This document shows, in pieces, positions 44,628-52,436 of a stretch of DNA of 64,000 bases. The DNA lies in assembly GCF_023656565.1 (NCBI RefSeq), contig NZ_JAMOKG010000003.1, forward strand, positions 620,001 through 684,000, given 5' to 3'. Each line of letters starts with the position of its first letter. The stretch's first letter is position 1. This DNA is from Flavobacterium tyrosinilyticum (GTDB lineage Bacteria; Bacteroidota; Bacteroidia; Flavobacteriales; Flavobacteriaceae). A program made the translations under genes and the position numbers. Under the pieces are notes generated by a model. The model was not told the origin of the DNA. It worked only from the letters and a program-made list of their open reading frames with translations, and ran no database searches.

Positions 44628-45104
44628 TTATTTAATAGTTAATTTGTTTTCTACTTTTTTAGGCTTCAATTCCTGAACACTTTTTATCAAATTTTGCAAT
44701 TGACTTCTTTTGATATCACCAGTAAGTGTAATTACGCCATCTTTAACTGTTGCCGTTACACCGCTGTACGTTTTTACTACCTCATTTACCGAAGTGGTTA
44801 AAACTGCATCTGGATTAATTTCTACTGGAGCCGCAACTACAGGTTCTGGAGTTGCAATCTCACAATTGTTCACGACCGATTTAACACCTTTTATTCCTTT
44901 TACAATGCTTTCTGCATTTTGTTTGAAAGCGTCATCCTTACAAGTACCCGAAATAGTCGCAACACCTTTCTCTACAGTCACTGAAACTCCAGGTAATTCG
45001 CTTAATTTTGCAGTAATTTCCTTTTGAATATCTGCATCTTTAGGTCCACAAGCCACTAATAAAAAAGCAAAACTCATTCCTAATAACATCGATTTAATTT
45101 TCAT
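44628..45104 (-). CDS. Double BON-domain lipoprotein, copy B
   Basis: The 158-residue protein starts MKIKSMLLGMSFAFLLVAC, lipidated at Cys19, with two BON modules (VTVEKGVATISG with KGVKSVVNNC; ATVKDGVITLTG). It is clearly a paralogue of 43561-44037, but the two have diverged more than the LysM partners, mainly in the linker between modules (EPVVAAPVEINPD here). Confidence 0.82.
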   Translation of the reverse strand: MKIKSMLLGMSFAFLLVACGPKDADIQKEITAKLSELPGVSVTVEKGVATISGTCKDDAFKQNAESIVKGIKGVKSVVNNCEIATPEPVVAAPVEINPDAVLTTSVNEVVKTYSGVTATVKDGVITLTGDIKRSQLQNLIKSVQELKPKKVENKLTIK

Positions 45105-45215
45105 AATGATATCTTTTTTAAATTAATTAATCTTCTAAGTTAACGAATAAATCAATCAAATATTACAAAATAATCTTACAATTTTAAATATTATTGATTT
45201 CTTAAAAATAGCTCA

Positions 45216-45249
45216 TAAAAAAAGTTTTGAATCTTACAATTCAAAACTT
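45216..45249 (-). terminator. Intrinsic terminator after the NIPSNAP gene
   Basis: On the minus strand AAGTTTTGAATT pairs with the following ATTCAAAACTT around a short loop, then TTTTTT. It lies about 100 bases past the NIPSNAP stop codon. Confidence 0.7.
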
Positions 45250-45348
45250 CTATGAATTCATAAAACACAACTAGTTTTTTATCAAATAATTACAAGCAAT
45301 TAATATAAATCTCTTAATACATACTTTGCCCACTTTATAACCAAAACT

Positions 45349-45747
45349 TTAATTAGGCGAATAATTAAGTTTAGTCAAAACCCGATCTTCAATATTCCCC
45401 ACAACATCACCATATTTTTCAGTGTACATCTTTTTGATATCAATCCATTCCTGATCTTTTCTAAAATCTTCCCAAGCTTTTTTCATTGTGGCTTCATTTG
45501 GCCATTCTAGAAAATATACAAACTCCGTTTTTTTCTCTGATTTTGATTCGTAGATCGAAATAATCTTAAAGTTGTATTTCTTCATAATACGCATGGCATG
45601 GTCACGAAAACGCTCATGAAATTCTTTTTTATTGCTTTCAAAAATCTCATAGATGCGCAATTGAAAAACGGGACTTGTTTGAGTTGCTTTTTGTGCTTTT
45701 ACGGCAAATGCTGTAAATAAAAATAATAGTAGAAAGTACTTTCTCAT
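45349..45747 (-). CDS. Secreted NIPSNAP-family protein
   Basis: This 132-residue protein has a signal peptide (MRKYFLLLFLFTAFAVKAQ) and one NIPSNAP module of the ferredoxin-like dimeric alpha/beta barrel type: FQLRIYEIFESNKKEFHERF, then YFLEWPNEATMKKAWEDF. The family has no agreed molecular function; these folds often bind small ligands. It lies 41 bases after the TPR gene on the same strand and may share its transcript. Confidence 0.82.
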   Translation of the reverse strand: MRKYFLLLFLFTAFAVKAQKATQTSPVFQLRIYEIFESNKKEFHERFRDHAMRIMKKYNFKIISIYESKSEKKTEFVYFLEWPNEATMKKAWEDFRKDQEWIDIKKMYTEKYGDVVGNIEDRVLTKLNYSPN

Positions 45748-45788
45748 GATCTATACACATTACATTTATTTTCAAAGCCAACCATCTT

Positions 45789-46958
45789 TTACTTGGTTAA
45801 TTCTATAAATTCTTGATTTAACCACAAATTCTGAAGTTCTGGATATTGCTTTGCGTCATTTTTTAATCCTGGTTCTAATTCAAAAGTAGTTTTCAGATAT
45901 TTAAAACATTCTTGGATTTTATCTTGCCTATTCTTCATGATAGCTATTTGATAATAATTCCATGAAAACTCATGAATTTTATTTATTTCTTCAAACTGAG
46001 TAATTGCTTCGTCAAAATCACCTAATCCTTTTAAATACAAACCTCTACAATAACCAAGTTGATATCTTGCCTGCTCGTCAAAGTCTTTTCTGAAATTCAT
46101 AAACTCAGATAAAGCTCTTTCTTTAGAAAGTTTATGAAAAGTATTAAGCAAAAGATCAATTACGACATGCTCTTTGTGATATATTGAAAACAATTTCTTT
46201 AAATCAATCAATGCCTTTTCTATTTCATTATTTTTCGAATAAAATTGGATTATAAAAATTAAAGCATTCGGATTAGTTTCATCATTTTTAAGAATAGTTT
46301 TTACTGTCTCAATAAATTCAGATTCATTAGATTCGGTCATCATTTCGAATAATAAATCCATTTTATTTTCTAAAATCTGAAGATTATCTGGCTCTATTTC
46401 TAATGCTCTGTTATAAAAATATATTGCTTTTTCGTTATCATTTTTTCTTGCATACAAAGTTCCTTTATTAGCATAAACTAACGTAGCCTTTTCATCAAGC
46501 TCAAGGGCTTTATCAAAAAGTTCCAAAGCATTATCGAAGTCACCTCTATCCATTTGATAAGCACCAAAACCTATATATTTATCTACTTGATCAGAATCTG
46601 TACTTTCTCTCACATGATCAGGATTAGGAATGATTTTAATTTCAGAAATAGCTCCCGAATCAAGAGCTTTCTGAAAATCAGTTTCTTGTGGCTTTAATTC
46701 ATTTATACTGCCATAAACCCCATTATTGCTCTCTTTTTCTTTTTCTAGAAATATATTAACCTTATCTAAAACATATTTGATTTGTTCATTACTCAAACCT
46801 AATTTTTCTAATTCATATATTGCTGCATCAGGATTTAATCCATTCCCTTCAAGTTCAGCTAGTGCCAAAGCACAAACTTCATGTTGAAATTGTGATGAAT
46901 TAAATTTAGACTCTTCAATTCCAGAATTCTTTTTCCATAAAAAATCAAATATTCCCAT
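45789..46958 (-). CDS. Tetratricopeptide-repeat protein
   Basis: This 389-residue protein has no signal peptide. Residues 1-85 form a charged helical lead (MGIFDFLWKKNSGIEESK); from about 125 to the end it has at least four or five TPR units, the clearest being YIGFGAYQMDRGDFDNALEL, TLVYANKGTLYARKNDNEKA and QYPELQNL near the end. TPR arrays hold protein partners; no enzyme domain is fused. The partner is unknown. Confidence 0.8.
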   Translation of the reverse strand: MGIFDFLWKKNSGIEESKFNSSQFQHEVCALALAELEGNGLNPDAAIYELEKLGLSNEQIKYVLDKVNIFLEKEKESNNGVYGSINELKPQETDFQKALDSGAISEIKIIPNPDHVRESTDSDQVDKYIGFGAYQMDRGDFDNALELFDKALELDEKATLVYANKGTLYARKNDNEKAIYFYNRALEIEPDNLQILENKMDLLFEMMTESNESEFIETVKTILKNDETNPNALIFIIQFYSKNNEIEKALIDLKKLFSIYHKEHVVIDLLLNTFHKLSKERALSEFMNFRKDFDEQARYQLGYCRGLYLKGLGDFDEAITQFEEINKIHEFSWNYYQIAIMKNRQDKIQECFKYLKTTFELEPGLKNDAKQYPELQNLWLNQEFIELTK

Positions 46959-47064
46959 ATGCTATGCTGTAATATATTATATTAATTAACACGAAAATAG
47001 CACTTTTTTAAATACAAAATAATCTAGTTAAAAATCATTACTATTGTATTAAAATTTTTCTTTT

Positions 47065-47721
47065 ATGAAATTGAAATATCGATTACTTTTTACAATTTTA
47101 TTGATTGCCAATTATGCTTTTTCTTGTGATTGCAAGCCAATTGACCGAGAGAGCATGGTAGAAATTGAATTAAAATATGAAATTGTGTTTTACGGAGAAG
47201 TTATAAAAGTAGATTCAATAAAGGAAATTTATACTTTTAGAATCATAGAACTCTTTAAAGGGAAATACAATTCTCAGTTCATTACGCAAAAATACTCTGG
47301 CAACTGTTCTAATGTTCCATCTCTAAAACAGCTTTGGATTGTTTATGCCAATTTTAATGACGATAACACTATCGAAGTGAGCAGTTGTTCTCCAAGTACT
47401 GGATTTAGACCTTATGGAAGTGACTCCATGCCTCCTCCTCCAGAAATCAAAATCTCTCAAAAGATAGATGATCAAATAAAATCACTGTCTTTTTATGTTT
47501 GGGATCTGAAATTTGAAAATCGAAATTTACAAGATTGGATCTATCAATTAGAAAAGTTGCGGGCCTATAAAAATGCTCAAAAAGAAATTTCTGATAAAGA
47601 AAAAACAGAAACAAAATTGGAAACTTACGGCCAATATATTATCATTTCTTTGATTGTCAACATCGTATTATTTCTGAGTTTACTCTTTGTTATTTTGAAG
47701 AAAAAGAATTTCGCCAAATAA
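47065..47721 (+). CDS. Secreted NTR/TIMP-like protein with C-terminal membrane anchor
   Basis: This 218-residue protein has a signal peptide ending FSC and then the pattern CDCKP, VFYGEVIKVD, FRIIELFKGKY, a Cys (SGNCSNVP) and a later Cys (VSSCSPSTG). This layout resembles the NTR/TIMP-like OB fold found in bacterial tissue-inhibitor-like domains. Residues about 190-213 form a membrane helix (YIIISLIVNIVLFLSLLFVIL), so the domain should be anchored facing the periplasm or outside. Function unknown; the NTR assignment is by pattern only. Confidence 0.6.
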   Translation: MKLKYRLLFTILLIANYAFSCDCKPIDRESMVEIELKYEIVFYGEVIKVDSIKEIYTFRIIELFKGKYNSQFITQKYSGNCSNVPSLKQLWIVYANFNDDNTIEVSSCSPSTGFRPYGSDSMPPPPEIKISQKIDDQIKSLSFYVWDLKFENRNLQDWIYQLEKLRAYKNAQKEISDKEKTETKLETYGQYIIISLIVNIVLFLSLLFVILKKKNFAK

Positions 47722-47755
47722 CTAAAATCGGTTTTAAACAACGAAACAAAAGTCA

Positions 47756-47763
47756 TATATTTG
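47756..47763 (+). promoter_or_regulatory. -7 element (TATATTTG) of dnaX
   Basis: A full TAnnTTTG match 19 bases before the ATG at 47783. Confidence 0.6.
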
Positions 47764-47782
47764 CTATCGAATAAAAAAGAAT

Positions 47783-48868
47783 ATGGAACAATTTGTAGTA
47801 TCGGCACGTAAATATCGCCCGCAGACCTTTAAGGATGTTGTGGGGCAAAAAGCCATTACCAACACTTTGTTGAATGCTATAGAAACCAATCACTTAGCTT
47901 CTGCTCTTTTATTTACAGGACCACGTGGAGTTGGCAAAACTACCTGCGCCCGTATCTTGGCTCGAAAAATAAATCAGCCTGGATATGATGATCCTACCGA
48001 AGATTTCGCATTTAATGTTTTTGAGCTAGATGCCGCTTCAAACAACTCGGTTGATGATATTCGTAACCTTATCGATCAGGTTCGAATCCCGCCTCAGACT
48101 GGACAATACAAAGTATATATCATTGACGAGGTCCATATGTTGTCTTCGGCCGCTTTTAATGCTTTCCTTAAAACATTAGAAGAACCGCCAAAACATGCTA
48201 TTTTTATTTTAGCAACAACAGAAAAACACAAAATTCTTCCAACGATTTTATCTCGCTGTCAGATTTTTGATTTTAAAAGAATTACAGTAAAAGATGCTAA
48301 AGAACATTTGGCAGATGTTGCTGAAAGTCAAGGAATCGTTTTTGAAGATGATGCACTGCATATTATTGCTCAAAAAGCAGATGGTGCTATGCGTGATGCT
48401 TTGTCTATTTTTGACCGCGTAGTTTCTTATTGCGGTACCAATTTAACACGTCAGGCTGTAACCGAAAATCTAAACGTTTTAGATTACGAAACTTACATTT
48501 CGATTACCGATTTACTTTTAGAAAATGAAATTCCGAAGATTTTATTAGCTTACAACGACATTCTTGCTAAAGGTTTTGACGGGCATCATTTTATAGCTGG
48601 TTTGGCTTCGCATTTTAGAGATTTATTAGTAAGCAAAACGCCTTCGACTATTACTTTATTAGAAGTTGGAGAACAAGCGCAGCAAATGTATGCAACGCAA
48701 TCGCAGAAGTGTTCTCAAGAATTTTTATTAAAAGGAATTGACATTGCAAATGATTGCGATTTAAAATACAAATTAAGTCAGAATCAACGACTTTTAGTTG
48801 AATTATGCTTGATGCAATTGGCCTCTATCAACTTTGATGGAGAAAAAAAAAAGCTGAGCAATTCATAA
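47783..48868 (+). CDS. dnaX: DNA polymerase III gamma/tau subunit, zero-frame (gamma-like) product
   Basis: This 361-residue product contains the clamp-loader ATPase: Walker A GPRGVGKTT, Walker B YIIDEVHMLS, sensor 1 ATTEKHK and the SRC motif ILSRCQIF, then the oligomerisation domain to about residue 350. The four-Cys zinc module of most DnaX proteins is absent, replaced by NQPGYDDPTEDFAFN; this seems usual in flavobacteria. The frame ends at TAA 48866-48868, only 13 bases after ten A residues, and the rest of DnaX continues in the -1 frame. The product would correspond to gamma: a loader that binds clamps but lacks the polymerase- and helicase-binding tail. Confidence 0.93.
   Translation: MEQFVVSARKYRPQTFKDVVGQKAITNTLLNAIETNHLASALLFTGPRGVGKTTCARILARKINQPGYDDPTEDFAFNVFELDAASNNSVDDIRNLIDQVRIPPQTGQYKVYIIDEVHMLSSAAFNAFLKTLEEPPKHAIFILATTEKHKILPTILSRCQIFDFKRITVKDAKEHLADVAESQGIVFEDDALHIIAQKADGAMRDALSIFDRVVSYCGTNLTRQAVTENLNVLDYETYISITDLLLENEIPKILLAYNDILAKGFDGHHFIAGLASHFRDLLVSKTPSTITLLEVGEQAQQMYATQSQKCSQEFLLKGIDIANDCDLKYKLSQNQRLLVELCLMQLASINFDGEKKKLSNS
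48843..48852 (+). other. A10 slippery run in dnaX
   Basis: Ten A residues are followed by G, giving the in-frame heptamer A AAA AAG at 48847-48853, the same as the E. coli dnaX frameshift heptamer. Runs of nine or more A also cause RNA polymerase slippage, as known for Thermus dnaX. The -1 frame has a stop at 48835-48837 and the zero frame stops at 48866, so a switch can happen only between these points. Confidence 0.7.
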
Positions 48869-49551
48869 TTCCGCCCATATACTTTAAAAACGGAGGCTAT
48901 TCTATAGTTGAAGTTCCAAGTGTAAAACCCCAAATTCCAAGTTCGGAAGAAAAAAATAATGTCAATGCTAATTCAAATAGCAATGATACTCCTATTGCTG
49001 TAAATATTTCAAATACAGCCCAAGCTCCTATTGAAACTCCAAAAGTTAAAACTCCAGAAGTTCCAAAAGCAGATACAAGTGGCGCTCCTAAAGTTTCTGC
49101 TTTTTCTCTTGCCAGTATTCGCAAGAAAAAAGAATTGGAGGCTAGCACAAAATCGTACGTTAAACCTTCTTCTGTTTTACCAACTGAAGAGTTTAACGAA
49201 ACAGACATGCGTCTTCATTGGAACAAATATGCGGAACGTTTAGGTCAAAAAGGGCTTAAAATCATGGAATCGATTCTATTGATTAGTGATCCTGTTTTGA
49301 ACGGTACAACAATTTCTTATGAATTGCCAAACGAAGGTTCAAAACTAGAATTTGAAAGTCAAATGAACGGTTTATTAGGGCATTTAAAAGGTCATTTACA
49401 CAATCACGATATTACTATTGAAGTAATTGTAAATGAAAAGGCTGAAACGAAACGAACGTACAATAATCAAGATCGTTATAATCGTTTCTTAGAGATCAAT
49501 CCAAACATCGAGCTTTTGCGTTCAACATTTGGATTAGATTTAAAGGATTAA
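48853..49551 (+). CDS. dnaX: DnaX tau-specific C-terminal part, -1 frame
   Basis: From the A-run the -1 frame is open for 232 codons to TAA 49549-49551. It starts AEQFIIPPIYFKNGGYSIVE, continues with a Pro/Val/Asn-rich linker (ETPKVKTPEVPKAD), then a folded domain (FNETDMRLHWNKYAERL to ELLRSTFGLDLKD) typical of the flavobacterial DnaX C-terminus. No start codon lies between the last -1-frame stop (48835) and the A-run. A fused product would be 589 residues (tau-like). Internal initiation at ATG 49135 is possible but would cut into the linker and lacks a promoter. Confidence 0.85.
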   Translation, partial: AEQFIIPPIYFKNGGYSIVEVPSVKPQIPSSEEKNNVNANSNSNDTPIAVNISNTAQAPIETPKVKTPEVPKADTSGAPKVSAFSLASIRKKKELEASTKSYVKPSSVLPTEEFNETDMRLHWNKYAERLGQKGLKIMESILLISDPVLNGTTISYELPNEGSKLEFESQMNGLLGHLKGHLHNHDITIEVIVNEKAETKRTYNNQDRYNRFLEINPNIELLRSTFGLDLKD

Positions 49552-49672
49552 TTTTTTTTGTTGGCCACGAATTTCTCGAATTTTCACGAATTTTTTTCTT
49601 TATTAATATGTTAATAATTTATTGAATTTGTTTTGCCCATTCGCTATCGCTCGAGTCGTAGAAAATAAAAAA

Positions 49673-50251
49673 CTATTTATTTTTTAGTCCGAAATTGTAG
49701 ACTTTATCTAGCCATTTTTTTCTTTGTTCTTCCTTAGAACCTTTTATAATTCCGATGTAGCTTACTTTAACTGGTTTTACACCGCAGAATTCTAAAGTTG
49801 ATTTTTTTAATTGATTAACACTTGGTCTTCCAAAAAAGAAACGATAATACCAGCTTGGCTGATCTAGGGTCGTAATGATGTGAGCTGTTTTGCCCTTTAA
49901 TAATTTATCCCACCAAACTGAATTTTCGCGGTATTGAAAAGCCATTCCAGGCAAAAACAAACGATCGATAAATCCTTTCGTTATCGCTGGAAGTCCGCCC
50001 CACCAAACGGGATGAATCCAAACTAAATGATCTGCTCTTTTTATTTTCTCCCAAGATTCTAATAAATCGGGTTCTAAATCCGTTCGTTTTTGATAACCGA
50101 ATTTGAGATTTGGGTTGAAGTTTAAATTGGCAATTGTGATGGTTTCTATTTGGGCGCCAGAAGCAATTACACCTTTTTGATACGATTCTGCAATTCCAAA
50201 ATTGAAGCTTTCGGCATTTGGGTGTCCGTTTATTATTAGTATTTTTTTCAT
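49673..50251 (-). CDS. Flavodoxin-fold NAD(P)H:quinone oxidoreductase
   Basis: The 192-residue protein starts MKKILIINGHPNAESFN, which is the FMN-phosphate loop of the NQO1/MdaB/KefF group, and has HPVWWGGLPAITKGFIDR for the flavin ring site. It reduces quinones by two electrons using NAD(P)H. An upstream Met at 50269 adds six residues and is less likely. Just upstream lies an inverted repeat CTAGTA-N10-TACTAG (50278-50299) that may be an operator, and 100 bases away is a Crp-type regulator gene. Confidence 0.85.
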   Translation of the reverse strand: MKKILIINGHPNAESFNFGIAESYQKGVIASGAQIETITIANLNFNPNLKFGYQKRTDLEPDLLESWEKIKRADHLVWIHPVWWGGLPAITKGFIDRLFLPGMAFQYRENSVWWDKLLKGKTAHIITTLDQPSWYYRFFFGRPSVNQLKKSTLEFCGVKPVKVSYIGIIKGSKEEQRKKWLDKVYNFGLKNK

Positions 50252-50277
50252 CTGAAAATGTTTTATCAAAAATACTA

Positions 50278-50299
50278 CTAGTATACTTTCTTTTACTAG
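50278..50299. promoter_or_regulatory. Candidate operator CTAGTA-N10-TACTAG
   Basis: This inverted repeat lies 27 to 48 bases upstream of the quinone reductase start codon, over the expected promoter. AGTA/TACT half-sites of this kind are typical for HxlR- or MarR-type redox regulators, none of which is encoded in the window. Confidence 0.4.
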
Positions 50300-50353
50300 A
50301 CAAATGTCCTGAAAAGTCCTTTCCCCACAGATTACACAGATTAAAAGGATTTT

Positions 50354-50914
50354 TTAAACCATTGCTTTTCTAATTCTGCTTAAGTGCCTTGGCGTTATTC
50401 CTAGATAAGAAGCTAAATATTGCAAAGGAATTAACTGAATATACTTTTGATGATTCTGGCGAAGTTCTTCGTAACGCTGTGCTCCAGATAATTTCTGAAA
50501 AGAAATCATTCTTTTATGCAGATTTACAAATTCTAATTCGGTTAATTTTCTGCCCGTTTCTTGCCAATTGAATCCTGACTGGTAGAGTCTTTCTAAAGCT
50601 TTTCGGTCTAAAATTTGCAATTCTGTATCGGTTAAAGCCTGAATATTTTCCTCTGCTTTTTCTTCGGTAATAAAACTGGCGAAAGAAGCCATAAACTCAT
50701 TTTCGAAAGCAAAACAATTGGTAATTTCGTCTCCTTTATGATTGACAAAAAAGGAACGGAGAATTCCTTTTTCAATAAAAACTATTTCATTGCAAACCTG
50801 ATTTTCAGTCAACAAAAGTTCCCCTTTTTTCAATGTGCGAAATGCAATTAAATCGTCTAAAAGACTTAATTCGTCAGCAGAGAAATCCTGAATGGACTGA
50901 AAAACAGATTTCAT
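50354..50914 (-). CDS. Crp/Fnr-family transcription regulator
   Basis: This 186-residue protein has an N-terminal cyclic-nucleotide-binding-type barrel (about 20-115, LKKGELLLTENQVCNEIVFI and EKGILRSFF) and a C-terminal helix-turn-helix (YLASYLGITPRHLSRIRKA). The phosphate-binding-cassette residues of true cAMP binders are not recognisable, so the ligand is unknown; no Fe-S cysteines are seen. It is the last gene of the polyphosphate operon, 3 bases after the TMEM175-like gene. Confidence 0.88.
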   Translation of the reverse strand: MKSVFQSIQDFSADELSLLDDLIAFRTLKKGELLLTENQVCNEIVFIEKGILRSFFVNHKGDEITNCFAFENEFMASFASFITEEKAEENIQALTDTELQILDRKALERLYQSGFNWQETGRKLTELEFVNLHKRMISFQKLSGAQRYEELRQNHQKYIQLIPLQYLASYLGITPRHLSRIRKAMV

Positions 50915-50917
50915 AGA

Positions 50918-51499
50918 TTATTCGTTTGAAGCAAAAATGTTCTCGATTCTTTTGTCTGGAATAAGCCATAACATTGCCACTGTAAAGTAAGCCGCTCCAG
51001 AAATCCATTGATTATAAAATGCAGTAACAATTCCGATTACATATAAAACTAAAGAGATTTTTCCTTTATAATCTTTTTTAAGCACTCTTCTTAAAGCAGA
51101 ATCTTTTCCTTCGATGCACACAATGTTATATTGCAAAATAATATAGGAGATTGCCGAGAGAAGCAGAACAACGCCATACATCGTCATTGCAGCCTTTTCA
51201 AAATTATGTTCTCCCATCCAAGCAGTAGAAACTGGGATTAAAGAAAGCCAAAACAAAAAGTGCAAATTACTCCATAAGATTTTTCCGTTTACCCGTAATA
51301 ATCCATGAAGCAAATAGTGGTGATTATTCCAATATATCCCAACATAAATAAAGCTCAAAATATAACTTAAAAACTTCGGGATAAGCGGTTTTAAATCTGC
51401 AAATTGATGTCCTTCTGGCGCTTTAATTTCCAAAATCATAATCGTAATAATGATTGCCAAAACGCCATCACTAAAAGCTTCTAGTCTGCCTTTATTCAT
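50918..51499 (-). CDS. TMEM175-like (DUF1211) potassium channel protein
   Basis: This 193-residue protein starts MNKGRLEAFSDGVLAIIITI with the FSDG motif of the first helix that defines bacterial TMEM175 channels, and has about six membrane helices. Bacterial members are tetrameric K+ leak channels in the inner membrane. It lies 12 bases after the ppx gene and 3 bases before the Crp-type regulator, inside the polyphosphate operon. Polyphosphate carries many cations including K+, so the linkage makes physiological sense but is an inference. Confidence 0.85.
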   Translation of the reverse strand: MNKGRLEAFSDGVLAIIITIMILEIKAPEGHQFADLKPLIPKFLSYILSFIYVGIYWNNHHYLLHGLLRVNGKILWSNLHFLFWLSLIPVSTAWMGEHNFEKAAMTMYGVVLLLSAISYIILQYNIVCIEGKDSALRRVLKKDYKGKISLVLYVIGIVTAFYNQWISGAAYFTVAMLWLIPDKRIENIFASNE

Positions 51500-51511
51500 T
51501 AAAAAATAGTA

Positions 51512-52408
51512 TTAAATTTTACCGTAGTACATTGCTTTTACGATACCATCAGAAAGTCCTATTTTAGGAACATAAATCTGGCGTGCACCACTCCATTTCA
51601 TCGCATTCAGATAGATACGAGTGGCATGGATAATTACGTCGGCACGGTCGGAGTTTAAACCTAATTCGGCAATTCTCTGTTCGTAAGTCAACGAATTTAA
51701 AAATGCATACTGTGAGTTAACATAAATATACGAAAGTGGTTTTTCTTGCTGTTTTCCAGACATTTTAAACAACTTATTAATATTTCCTCCAGAACCTATC
51801 AGTGTTACCTCATCGTAATCGGCTGTATTGGTTTTAATCCATTTTTCGATCTCATCCCAAACTGAATCATGAACCATATTATTCAGTAAACGAACAGTTC
51901 CCGCTTTGAAAGATCTTGAAGTAATCATTTTTCCGTCAGAGAATAAGGTAAACTCGGTACTTCCACCTCCAACATCCACAAAAAGATAGGTTTCGTCCGA
52001 TTTAATTAAATGATGCAAATCTGTAGAAGCAATAATTGCGGCTTCTTTTTTACCGTCGATTATCTCGATTTTAATGTCGGCTTTTTTCTTAATTAAAGCC
52101 ACCACTTCTTTTGCATTATAGGCTTCGCGCATTGCAGAAGTTGCAAATGCCATATAACGCTCTACTTTATGTACTTTCATCAAAAGGTTGAATGCTTTCA
52201 TGGCATCAACCATTCGATCTATATTTTCTGGTGAAATTTCTCCAACTGTAAAGGCATCTTGTCCTAAACGAATTGGTACACGAACAAGGGAACTTTTGTT
52301 AAACTGCGGTTCTTTGCCTTCTTGTTCCACAACGTTAGCGATCAAAAGCCTCATGGCATTCGAACCGATATCTATCGCTGCAAACTTCCTAATATTAATC
52401 ATGCTCAC
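51512..52408 (-). CDS. ppx: Ppx/GppA-family exopolyphosphatase
   Basis: This 298-residue ASKHA-fold protein has the phosphate motifs AIDIGSNAMRLLIANV (start), FVDVGGGSTEFTLF (central) and GSGGNINKL. It is the short form, without the C-terminal HD-like extension of E. coli Ppx. It cuts inorganic phosphate from polyphosphate ends or (p)ppGpp. It follows ppk1 by 28 bases, so synthesis and breakdown of polyphosphate are in one transcript. A second Met two codons later is an equally possible start. Confidence 0.9.
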   Translation of the reverse strand: MSMINIRKFAAIDIGSNAMRLLIANVVEQEGKEPQFNKSSLVRVPIRLGQDAFTVGEISPENIDRMVDAMKAFNLLMKVHKVERYMAFATSAMREAYNAKEVVALIKKKADIKIEIIDGKKEAAIIASTDLHHLIKSDETYLFVDVGGGSTEFTLFSDGKMITSRSFKAGTVRLLNNMVHDSVWDEIEKWIKTNTADYDEVTLIGSGGNINKLFKMSGKQQEKPLSYIYVNSQYAFLNSLTYEQRIAELGLNSDRADVIIHATRIYLNAMKWSGARQIYVPKIGLSDGIVKAMYYGKI

Positions 52409-52436
52409 TTTATGATTTGAAAATTGGTATTTATTA

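Noticed and set aside
48892..48896. GGAGG after the dnaX A-run as an internal ribosome site or frameshift stimulator
   Set aside because: Flavobacteria make little use of Shine-Dalgarno pairing, no start codon follows at the right distance, and in E. coli the stimulating site lies upstream of the slip.
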